Part shown: one piece after another, positions 1 through 5,780 of the stretch
Numbering within the stretch: position 1 is the stretch's first letter
Layout of the letters: every line of letters begins with the position of its first letter
DNA from: an uncultured Bacilli bacterium
GTDB lineage: Bacteria > Bacillota_I > Bacilli_A > RF39 > UBA660
Reading direction: 5' to 3'
DNA length: 8,022 nucleotides
Assembly: GCA_947626425.1 (NCBI GenBank)
Contig: CANQRX010000063.1
Span: 1-8,022, forward strand
Position numbers and translations under genes: made by a program
The notes under the pieces: generated by a model
What the model saw: only the letters and a program-made list of their open reading frames with translations
What the model was told of the DNA's origin: nothing
Database searches by the model: none

Positions 1-86
1 TCTAACTTTTTTGATGATTGCCTAATTTTTTCATGATAAAAATAATTGATAATAATAGGTTTACCTGTTGGATTTTTTAAATGCAT
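1..86 (-). other. Partial open frame at left edge, unknown product
   Basis: An open minus-strand frame runs from an ATG at 84-86 off the left edge, giving 28 codons with the internal stretch HLKNPTGKPIIINYFYHEK. The frame stays open above that ATG back to a TGA near 103-105, adding ITIDI. No Shine-Dalgarno sequence precedes the ATG, so this is either the interior of a gene broken upstream or a chance frame. Residue composition is protein-like (G, P, H, charged residues). I do not recognise the family. The fragment lies downstream of the HxlR gene on the same strand, after a GGTG followed by an ATG with an immediate stop. Confidence 0.25.
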
Positions 87-129
87 GATATCGATTGTTA
101 TTCATTCTAGCATATTACATTATTTCACC

Positions 130-459
130 TTAATAATTAATCTGTTTTTTATAAAAATCACCAAACAAAGCCATTTGATTTAATGTTTTACCTAATTCAA
201 GTCCAAGTTCAGTCATCCCATATTCAACTTTAGGAGGATTAGTTTTATAATCTTTACGATAAATAATACCATCTCGTTCAAGTTGTCTTAAGTTATCTGT
301 TAAAACTTTTTGAGATATTCCCTCCAATGATTTTTGTAATTCGTTAAATCTCCATACTCTTTCTAATAAATTTCTAATTATTAATATTTTCCATTTATTT
401 CCTATTAAACTAACAGTTGTTGCAACAGGACATTCAGGCAATTCTTTCTTTTGCTTCAT
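130..459 (-). CDS. HxlR-family winged-helix transcriptional regulator
   Basis: This 109-residue protein is a complete, normal-length HxlR (MarR-like) regulator. These are dimeric cytoplasmic DNA-binding proteins, often sensing electrophiles, disulfide stress or aldehydes through a conserved N-terminal Cys. The hallmark order is present: CPV with Cys10, then IGNKWKILIIRNLL (about 19-32), the recognition helix region GISQKVLTDNLRQLERDG (about 47-64), and the wing with PPKVEYGMTELG (about 75-86). The start is supported by GAGGTG a few bases upstream. It is transcribed away from the cupin gene at 587, and a palindromic site lies in the shared 127-bp gap, so local control of the cupin and autoregulation are likely (inferred). 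The inducer is unknown. Family assignment is firm. Confidence 0.93.
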   Translation of the reverse strand: MKQKKELPECPVATTVSLIGNKWKILIIRNLLERVWRFNELQKSLEGISQKVLTDNLRQLERDGIIYRKDYKTNPPKVEYGMTELGLELGKTLNQMALFGDFYKKQINY

Positions 460-516
460 TTTGCACCTCGCTTAAATCGTATCAAATTGTAACATACATT
501 AAGAAAATATGGAACA

Positions 517-539
517 TAGTTACTTTAAAGTGCGTACTA
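517..539. promoter_or_regulatory. Candidate HxlR operator between divergent genes
   Basis: The divergent gap holds a 23-bp element with outer arms TAGT and ACTA and a perfect 10-bp palindrome ACTTTAAAGT at 522-531. It also contains GTTAC and GTGCGTAC half-site-like sequences. It lies just upstream of a possible cupin -10 (CATAAT, 551-556) and on the far side of a possible regulator -10 on the minus strand (TACAAT, 486-491). HxlR/YodB-type regulators typically bind near-palindromic AT-rich sites in such gaps. That this regulator binds here is inferred from position and symmetry. Confidence 0.5.
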
Positions 540-586
540 CTTTTTAACTGCATAATATGATTAAATAGAGATGAAGGAGGATAAAA

Positions 587-940
587 ATGGCAAATTATAA
601 AAAGATAAGTTTAGAAAATGCCCCAAGAGTAGAATTACATGAAAAATTGGGTTTAACAGGAGCTGAAATTAGTTATAATATTTTACCTGCCGGACAAGGA
701 GTACCTTTCATTCATTCTCATAAACAAAATGAAGAAATTTATTTCATTGTTAATGGTTCTGGTAAAGTTATCATTGATGGTGAAGAAGTTAATTTAACTT
801 CTGGAGATTTTATTAAGATTTCGCCAAAAGCAGAAAGACAATTTTTCGCTTCTAATGACTCAGACATTACTTATATTTGCATCCAAGTGAAAGAAAATTC
901 ACTTGATGGATTTACGCAAGAGGATGCAATTATAAAATAA
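587..940 (+). CDS. Small single-domain cupin protein
   Basis: This 117-residue protein is one cupin beta-barrel. Motif 1 is clear: G38, then H43-x-H45, E49/E50 and G57, the usual metal ligands. Motif 2 (G73 DFIKISP80, then R84 Q85 FF) lacks the usual His and has Arg-Gln instead. This looks like a subfamily feature rather than damage, because the sequence (RVELHEKLGLTGAEIS, PFIHSHKQNEEIY, RQFFA, ITYICIQVKENSL) resembles a widespread conserved cupin family of anaerobes known to me. The start is fixed by AAGGAGG at 574-580, six bases before the ATG. It is monocistronic, ending in an intrinsic terminator, and divergent from an HxlR regulator. The enzymatic role is unknown; a stress or quinone/aldehyde link is only suggested by the neighbour. 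Confidence 0.9.
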   Translation: MANYKKISLENAPRVELHEKLGLTGAEISYNILPAGQGVPFIHSHKQNEEIYFIVNGSGKVIIDGEEVNLTSGDFIKISPKAERQFFASNDSDITYICIQVKENSLDGFTQEDAIIK

Positions 941-947
941 AGAAACT

Positions 948-985
948 GTTGAATAAATAAACATTTTTATTCAACTCTTTTTTTT
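948..985 (+). terminator. Rho-independent terminator after the cupin gene
   Basis: A perfect 10-bp stem pairs GTTGAATAAA (948-957) with TTTATTCAAC (966-975) around an 8-base loop. It is followed by TCT and a run of eight T (978-985). It begins eight bases after the cupin stop codon, so it ends a single-gene transcript and shields the converging deaminase-side transcription unit. Confidence 0.88.
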
Positions 986-1088
986 ATTTAAGCAAAAAAT
1001 AAAAAAGCTTATTGTAATTAGGGATTTTTGCAAATACAATTAACTTTTCCTTTCATTTTTTCCTATATTCCACTACTTTAGGAAGTTT

Positions 1089-1529
1089 TTAATAAAGTTC
1101 ATGATTGTAACTTTCAAGTAATTCTTCGCATTTTTCGTTCTCAATCTGATGAATCTCTAAAATATCTTTCTCTTTATTTTCTAAATAATTATAAATCATA
1201 TCATCTCGAAAGCCAATTTCGGCAACTTCTTTTCTATTGGTTACAAAATAGACTTTTTTAATATTAGCCCAAATAATGGCTGATATGCACATAGGACAAG
1301 GTTCGCTAGTGGAATAAATAATACAATCAGTTAAATCATGAGTATTTAATCTTTACATGCATCGCGAATAGCAATTATTTCTGCATGGGCTGTTGGGTCT
1401 TTTTCTTTTAAAACTTTATTATTTCCATAACCAATTATTTTATTATCTTTGACAACTACTGCTCCAAATGGTCCCCCTTCTAAATTTTTAATTCCTAAGT
1501 TCTATTGCTTTATCAAAATATTGCTGCAT
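1089..1529 (-). pseudogene. guaD: Guanine deaminase-like cytidine/deoxycytidylate deaminase-fold gene, two frameshifts
   Basis: Reading from ATG at 1527-1529 (preceded by AAAGGA), frame 1 gives MQQYFDKAIEL and then stops at 1488-1490. Removing one base near 1494-1499 restores GIKNLEGGPFGAVVVKD through DPTAHAEIIAIRDACK, which stops at 1346-1348. Adding one base near 1350-1352 restores LNTHDLTDCIIY, then EPCPMC and AEIGFRDDMIY to the stop at 1089. The repaired product is about 146 residues and collinear with Bacillus GuaD (156). It keeps zinc ligand His48 and catalytic Glu50 of HAE, and the two Cys of PCPMC (about 78 and 81). GuaD-type enzymes convert guanine to xanthine plus ammonia in purine salvage. 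The EIGF-DD-IY segment favours guanine over tRNA-adenosine deaminase. A 67-residue frame from the Met of PCPMC (1089-1292) is only its C-terminal piece. The indels may be real mutations or sequencing errors. Confidence 0.85.
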
Positions 1530-1607
1530 ACTTAAATCCTTTCTTTTAAATTGGATAAATTGATCAATTAAAATTTCCTAAATAATTTTTTTAACTTATT
1601 CTCATGC

Positions 1608-2624
1608 TTATTTTTTTATTAATATTTCTGGATACTCATTAGCAACTTTTTCAGCTGGAATATATTTATTTTCTAAAGCATACTTAAGAGGCATTAATTG
1701 ATTATTTACCATAAATTTAATAGTTATTTCATTAGGATTTTCACTTCTTAAATAATAACTATTATTATCATCTTGATAAATTAATTGTTCTTTTTGATCA
1801 TAATTATCTTGATAATCTAAAATGCCATAAAAAATATATTCTGTTTCTTCTTCGATAATTTTTCTTAAATCTGTACCATTGGAAATTGTATAATAACAAC
1901 CATTTATACTTTTAGGTACCAACCGATAACCGTCATGCCAAACATATATTGTGTCAATTAATGTATTATCGTTATCATACATTTCAAATTCAAATGAGTA
2001 ATTATCGGTTAAGCAAACTCCTCCAGATTGTTTACTACTTGCTACAGCGTTTAATATCTCTGTTATTTTTTCTTCTTTATCGATTGTTCCCAACTCATTA
2101 TTATTGGTTTTAATAACGATTTTTTTAGTATTATTTAATTCATTTATAGTTTGAGAGGGAACTGATTTACTTTCTTCTGAATTATTTTTAGTTACACATT
2201 TATTAATAACATCATTAAAATCAACATCATTGGTTTGGGTGTGAATATAAATAGTAGGAGTTAATGGACTTTCAAACATTTGATATACAGAAAATTTATT
2301 ATAAAAATACTTATCAAAATCTTTCATTACATTAGAGTCATAAGTTCCATTTTTAGGGTAAACCATTACATAAAGATTATCTTGATGTCCTTTAACTCCT
2401 TTATAATAAGCAATTTTATCTATATCACTATTTTTAATTTCACTTAAAGGTATTTCAATTAAATCATCTTTTTCATCGCCAAAATAATCATTTAATCGAT
2501 TTTCTAAGCATTGGACTAATTTCTTATCATAATCATCTGTTGCTTTACTATTTGGTTCTTGATTTTTATTTGTACAGCCTACAACTCCCAAACAAAGCAA
2601 AACTGATAATAGTATTTTTTTCAT
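1608..2624 (-). CDS. Lipoprotein of unknown function with two extracytoplasmic segments
   Basis: The ATG at 2622-2624 is chosen over an upstream in-frame ATG (2651) because GGAGG sits directly before it and the product then begins with a classical signal: MKKILLSVLL, then lipobox VVGC with Cys17. The mature 322-residue protein should be lipid-anchored on the outer face of the membrane. Residues about 30-145 form an acidic module (DYDKKLVQCLENRLNDYFGD onward), and residues about 147-165 are a Ser/Asn-rich linker. Residues about 167-338 form a second module with WHDGYRLVPKSINGCYY (about 229-245) and a C-terminal segment, LKYALENKYIPAEKVANEYP (about 313-332). I recall similar modules in uncharacterised lipoproteins of gut Bacillota but know no function. 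It lies after the ABC operon with its own extended -10 promoter, and has no clear terminator before the deaminase remnant. Confidence 0.85.
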   Translation of the reverse strand: MKKILLSVLLCLGVVGCTNKNQEPNSKATDDYDKKLVQCLENRLNDYFGDEKDDLIEIPLSEIKNSDIDKIAYYKGVKGHQDNLYVMVYPKNGTYDSNVMKDFDKYFYNKFSVYQMFESPLTPTIYIHTQTNDVDFNDVINKCVTKNNSEESKSVPSQTINELNNTKKIVIKTNNNELGTIDKEEKITEILNAVASSKQSGGVCLTDNYSFEFEMYDNDNTLIDTIYVWHDGYRLVPKSINGCYYTISNGTDLRKIIEEETEYIFYGILDYQDNYDQKEQLIYQDDNNSYYLRSENPNEITIKFMVNNQLMPLKYALENKYIPAEKVANEYPEILIKK

Positions 2625-2686
2625 AGTTTCCTCCAAATCTCGCAAAAGCAATTTTTCGCCTTTTTTCTTATAACAACTTTATTTGC

Positions 2687-2695
2687 ATTTTATCA
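2687..2695 (-). promoter_or_regulatory. Extended -10 promoter of the lipoprotein gene
   Basis: On the minus strand TGATAAAAT fits the extended -10 pattern (TG, one base, TAAAAT). It is placed to start transcription near 2680, about 55 bases before the lipoprotein ATG. No good -35 is seen at 17 bases; TTGTAG at 2713-2718 is 20 bases away. The region just upstream is occupied by a terminator hairpin. Confidence 0.5.
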
Positions 2696-2698
2696 TAG

Positions 2699-2723
2699 AA
2701 AAAGCCGATTTTCTACAATCAGC
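2699..2723 (-). terminator. Intrinsic terminator of the ABC transporter operon
   Basis: Read on the minus strand, GCTGATT pairs with AATCGGC (seven pairs, one G-U) around a short GTAGAA loop and is followed by TTTTTCT. It lies 143 bases below the stop of the second permease gene, yet only two bases below the stop of a short open frame (2726-2794). The stem is modest, so termination may be partial and allow read-through into the lipoprotein gene. Confidence 0.6.
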
Positions 2724-2725
2724 AA

Positions 2726-2794
2726 TTAAATTATTTTTAATTTTTCTTTTAAATCATTTTCAACTTTGAAACTGTAATAATGATCATTAGCCAT
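2726..2794 (-). other. Short open frame or gene remnant between permease and terminator
   Basis: A 22-codon frame reads MANDHYYSFKVENDLKEKLKII and ends two bases before the terminator stem, as the last gene of a transcript usually does. No Shine-Dalgarno sequence precedes its ATG (upstream bases are AATATCACAAACA), so it is unlikely to be translated from there. In-frame sequence just above is interrupted by stops. It looks like the surviving tail of a larger coding region. I do not recognise the family. The stretch 2795-2866 holds no other convincing feature. Confidence 0.25.
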
Positions 2795-2866
2795 TGTTTG
2801 TGATATTTATGTATTTTAATCAAAATTTATCAAAAGATGCAATATTAAAGTAATTTCTTTACCATT

Positions 2867-3700
2867 TCAACCAAATAAATTTAACATTTTTAAAACGTAA
2901 ACAATTATTGTTGAAAATATTAAGGCAAAGATAAAAGAAAAAACACCCAAAATAATTATTTTGTTTAAATTGAATTTCCAAATTTTCTTTTTACTATATC
3001 CCAGTTTATAGTATAAATCATTCTTTTTATGTTCATCTTGTACTATATTAAAACAGGTAGTTAAAAGAATTATTATAAAAATAAATAATAAAACTAAAAT
3101 TAATACTTTTACAATATTTATGTATGTTTCGTAATTCTCACTACGAGAATGACTTTGAAATATAACATTATCTATTCCATATTTATCTTCTAAATTTTTG
3201 ATTGTTTTTTCTTTTTTTAACCAATTATTTAAAATAATAATATAACTATGGGAAAAAGATTTATTGCCTTCAATTATTTGTTTTGATACATTTACAAATG
3301 AAAAATTATTTTTATTACTATCAAAGTTTTTAATATTAAATTCATAAGTTTTATTTAACTTCAACTCTACTGTTTCATCTTTAGATAGAAAATTTTGAAA
3401 ACGGTTTGGTAAAATAATTTCGTTTTCTTTTAATTCATCGTTCGCAATTAAATATATTTCTTCAAAACCATCTTTTAATTTTAAAGATATAAAACAATCT
3501 TTAATATTTTTGATCTTTCTTAATTCGGCAAGGTTATCACTTTTCAATTCAATAAAGGAGCCATCATAAGTATCATTTTCTAATTTTTCAAAATTTTTAT
3601 TAGCAAATAATAAAACAAATAAGGCAATTAATAGCAATGTATAAATCAACAAATATATTTTAGTAATTTTTTTTCTAATAAAACTTATATATACTAACAT
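2867..3700 (-). CDS. Short FtsX/MacB-like ABC permease, three membrane segments
   Basis: This 277-residue protein has a first membrane helix at about 13-33, an extracytoplasmic domain at about 34-194, then helices at about 195-217 and 247-271. Between the last two is the FtsX-type cytoplasmic stretch DLYYKLGYSKKKIWKFN (about 228-244). Standard FtsX-fold permeases have a fourth helix and a basic C-terminal tail; here the protein ends at TGA right after helix three (LKMLNLFG). It is thus naturally short or C-terminally truncated. The start lies one base after the stop of the larger permease, with AAGGA inside that gene's end, so the two are co-translated. It should pair with that permease and the ATPase as a heterodimeric ABC system. 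The sequence gives no substrate. Confidence 0.85.
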   Translation of the reverse strand: MLVYISFIRKKITKIYLLIYTLLLIALFVLLFANKNFEKLENDTYDGSFIELKSDNLAELRKIKNIKDCFISLKLKDGFEEIYLIANDELKENEIILPNRFQNFLSKDETVELKLNKTYEFNIKNFDSNKNNFSFVNVSKQIIEGNKSFSHSYIIILNNWLKKEKTIKNLEDKYGIDNVIFQSHSRSENYETYINIVKVLILVLLFIFIIILLTTCFNIVQDEHKKNDLYYKLGYSKKKIWKFNLNKIIILGVFSFIFALIFSTIIVYVLKMLNLFG

Positions 3701-3701
3701 T

Positions 3702-4979
3702 TTAATCTTCCTTTAATAATTCACTTATTGGATATTTCAAAAACTTTTTACCAATTTTATTATTGATAAATATTATATATATTAAAGTTACTATGGTTAA
3801 TATTAAATTATAAAAATAAGGTATTTCCAATACAACACTGTAGTAATCAAAATTTCCTAAAAAATTATTTGTTACAAAAAAGTATATTATTAAATAGATT
3901 ATAAAAGCTAATATAAATCCCAAAATTGTAATTATTAAATTTTCTAATAACTCTATTTTATTAATTTGTTTGTTTGCATATCCAATAGCTTTTAATAGTC
4001 CAATATTAATATGGCGAATACGGTATTTTTTTAAAATAAAATTGTAAATTAAGGCAAAAATAATTATTACTAAAACACCTGAAATAGCAAGGGGAATATA
4101 GAAGAATAAATCTATAGTTTTATCAATTTCCAAAATTTCACTAAATGAATAACCCATTTTTAATAATTCGTTTTTAACATATTCATAATTTTTATATTCA
4201 TCAACTATTACTAAACGATCTTCATAATAATTATCACTATATTCTTCGGTGCCATCTTTTAAAACTGAATATGCTCCGCCACTTATATCACTTTTTAATA
4301 AATCTATTGCACCCATATTAACAAAACAAGTATTCATTTCCACTAAATTATCTTTAGGATCATAAGTTCCTACAACTTTAAAAGCAATAATTGGATTTTG
4401 ATTTTTTATTTCTTCCATTTTTTCTTCGTAATCGGGATCATTATGACTAATATGGTCAGTTATTATATTTGCTCTGACTTTAATTTCTGAACCTATTAGA
4501 TCATTACCATTTAAAATATTTTTTTTATAGTCGCTTTTTTCAATGCTAGATTCACCATGAGGATAAAATCTGACAGGAATAACTATTTCATAATCATTTA
4601 AGACATTTCTTCCTTTTATTATTTTTATGTCATCTGTAGTAATCAGAGCCTTTATGGCACCATAGCCTTTTTGATTATTAGTATTAAATTGCTCTAAAGT
4701 GGTATAAAACGGATTATAATATTTATCACTTACATTTGCTATAACGTGGGAAATATTACTAATTTCATCTAATTGTCCATTATTTTTATTATCACTATAA
4801 ACAATTAAACTTCGGGAATTAACGTTATATTTTTGTAAATCGCTTTGATAATCAATGGCAAAATAAGCTATAGTTAAAAGAATATTTAATGCTAAAAATA
4901 TTAAAACAGTTATTGTTAAAAATATTATATTTTCTTTTGTCTTTAAATGCTTTAAAGTTATCTTATATTTATTATTCAT
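3702..4979 (-). CDS. FtsX/MacB-type ABC permease, four membrane segments
   Basis: Helix one spans about 19-42, followed by a roughly 245-residue extracytoplasmic domain (43-290) and helices at about 291-316, 347-369 and 389-406. The cytoplasmic FtsX signature RHINIGLLKAIGYANKQI lies at 322-339, and the tail KKFLKYPISELLKED is the usual family ending. At 425 residues it is a complete permease of the mechanotransmission class (MacB, LolC/E, FtsX), which drives extracytoplasmic events rather than classical uptake. I start it at ATG 4977-4979. An in-frame GTG at 4986-4988 is more likely part of the AGGTG ribosome binding site. It overlaps the ATPase gene by eight bases, so translation should be coupled. 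The ectodomain is only loosely MacB-like, and the substrate is unknown. Confidence 0.9.
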   Translation of the reverse strand: MNNKYKITLKHLKTKENIIFLTITVLIFLALNILLTIAYFAIDYQSDLQKYNVNSRSLIVYSDNKNNGQLDEISNISHVIANVSDKYYNPFYTTLEQFNTNNQKGYGAIKALITTDDIKIIKGRNVLNDYEIVIPVRFYPHGESSIEKSDYKKNILNGNDLIGSEIKVRANIITDHISHNDPDYEEKMEEIKNQNPIIAFKVVGTYDPKDNLVEMNTCFVNMGAIDLLKSDISGGAYSVLKDGTEEYSDNYYEDRLVIVDEYKNYEYVKNELLKMGYSFSEILEIDKTIDLFFYIPLAISGVLVIIIFALIYNFILKKYRIRHINIGLLKAIGYANKQINKIELLENLIITILGFILAFIIYLIIYFFVTNNFLGNFDYYSVVLEIPYFYNLILTIVTLIYIIFINNKIGKKFLKYPISELLKED

Positions 4980-5658
4980 GGTTATCACCTAATTGACCAT
5001 CTTTCATTTGTAAAACTGTATCGGCATATTTTAAAATGCTTTGATTATGGCTTACCACAATAACGCATTTTCCTTCATCAGCAAGTTTTCTTAAAATTTT
5101 AAAAATAATTTCTTCATTTTTTTCATCTAAATTTCCGGTTGGTTCATCAGCTAAAATAACACTTGGATTATTGGCTAAAGCTCTTGCAATCGCCACTCGT
5201 TGTTGCTCACCACCTGATAATTCTTTAGGATAATGCTCTTTACGATTATTTAAGTTGACATATTCCAATAATTGCAAAGCTCTTTTTTCATATTCTTCTT
5301 TTTTTATTTCTTTATTAATATACATCGGTAAGATTACATTTTCATAAGATTTTAAATTTGGATCTAAACAATAATCTTGAAAAATAAAACCAAAACATGA
5401 CATTCTAAGTTGGCATAAATCTTCTTCTTTAAAAGTTGATACATCTTGATTATTAATAAGATAACTACCACTTGTTTGATTATTAAGTGTTCCCAAAATA
5501 CTTAACAACGTCGATTTTCCACTTCCTGAATGACCCATAATAACATATAAGTTATTTGGATAAAAAGTATAACTAACATTTTTTAAGGCTATTATCTTTT
5601 CACTTTTGATTTGAAATTCTTTAATTAAATTTTTAATTTCTAACTTTTCTACTTCCAT
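4972..5658 (-). CDS. ABC transporter ATP-binding protein, MacB/LolD class
   Basis: This 228-residue protein is a complete nucleotide-binding subunit. It shows Walker A GHSGSGKST (42-50), Q-loop FQDY (Gln94), signature LSGGEQQRVAIARAL (147-161), Walker B VILADEPTGNLD with catalytic Glu172 (167-178), and switch His204 in VVSHN. The SGSGKST, DEPTGNLD and overall length are typical of the LolD/MacB/FtsE group that works with FtsX-type permeases, matching the two genes that follow. It should bind the cytoplasmic face of that permease pair and hydrolyse ATP. AGGAGG stands a few bases before the ATG, the strongest ribosome site in the operon, and an extended -10 promoter lies 45 bases upstream. No coupled two-component genes, as seen with BceAB systems, lie in the window. 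Confidence 0.96.
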   Translation of the reverse strand: MEVEKLEIKNLIKEFQIKSEKIIALKNVSYTFYPNNLYVIMGHSGSGKSTLLSILGTLNNQTSGSYLINNQDVSTFKEEDLCQLRMSCFGFIFQDYCLDPNLKSYENVILPMYINKEIKKEEYEKRALQLLEYVNLNNRKEHYPKELSGGEQQRVAIARALANNPSVILADEPTGNLDEKNEEIIFKILRKLADEGKCVIVVSHNQSILKYADTVLQMKDGQLGDNHE

Positions 5659-5702
5659 TTTTCCTCCTAAAAAACTTTTTATTATCTCAATTATTATTTA
5701 GA

Positions 5703-5711
5703 ATTATAACA
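5703..5711 (-). promoter_or_regulatory. Extended -10 promoter of the ABC operon
   Basis: Read on the minus strand, TGTTATAAT is a perfect extended -10 (TG, T, TATAAT). It predicts a start near 5696 and a leader of about 38 bases before the ATPase ATG. No consensus -35 is present; that region instead holds a tandem repeat (5716-5740). The poor -35 with a repeat in its place suggests activator-dependent control, which is an inference. Confidence 0.7.
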
Positions 5712-5715
5712 TAAG

Positions 5716-5740
5716 TTTTAGAAATTCTTTTAAGAAATTC
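5716..5740 (-). repeat. Tandem direct repeat over the -35 region of the ABC promoter
   Basis: On the minus strand GAATTTCTTAAAA is immediately followed by GAATTTCTAAAA, two copies differing by one T. They sit just upstream of the extended -10, in the -20 to -45 zone. Tandem repeats in this position are typical binding sites for OmpR-family response regulators or similar activators. In so AT-rich a background chance similarity is possible, but exact adjacency and placement count in its favour. Confidence 0.45.
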
Positions 5741-5780
5741 ATCAGTTTTTTTGCGTATAGTTATTTTAAGCATTTCAAAA

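Noticed and set aside
1000..1045. Second terminator on the minus strand after the deaminase
   Set aside because: TTGTA and TACAA can pair only across a long loop with a weak stem; not convincing in AT-rich sequence.
1089..1292. Stand-alone 67-residue gene
   Set aside because: Its Met is the Met of the zinc-binding PCPMC motif of a deaminase; the coding signal continues upstream in shifted frames to 1529.
2625..2651. Upstream ATG start for the lipoprotein
   Set aside because: It would bury the signal peptide behind nine residues including charged ones, and the GGAGG site lies between this ATG and the better one at 2624.
2867..2869. TGA read as tryptophan (mycoplasma-type code)
   Set aside because: All clear genes use TGG for Trp and contain no internal TGA; reading through this TGA adds no recognisable fourth helix before the next stop.
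4980..4988. GTG start for the larger permease
   Set aside because: The GTG is part of the AGGTG ribosome binding site that serves the ATG at 4979.
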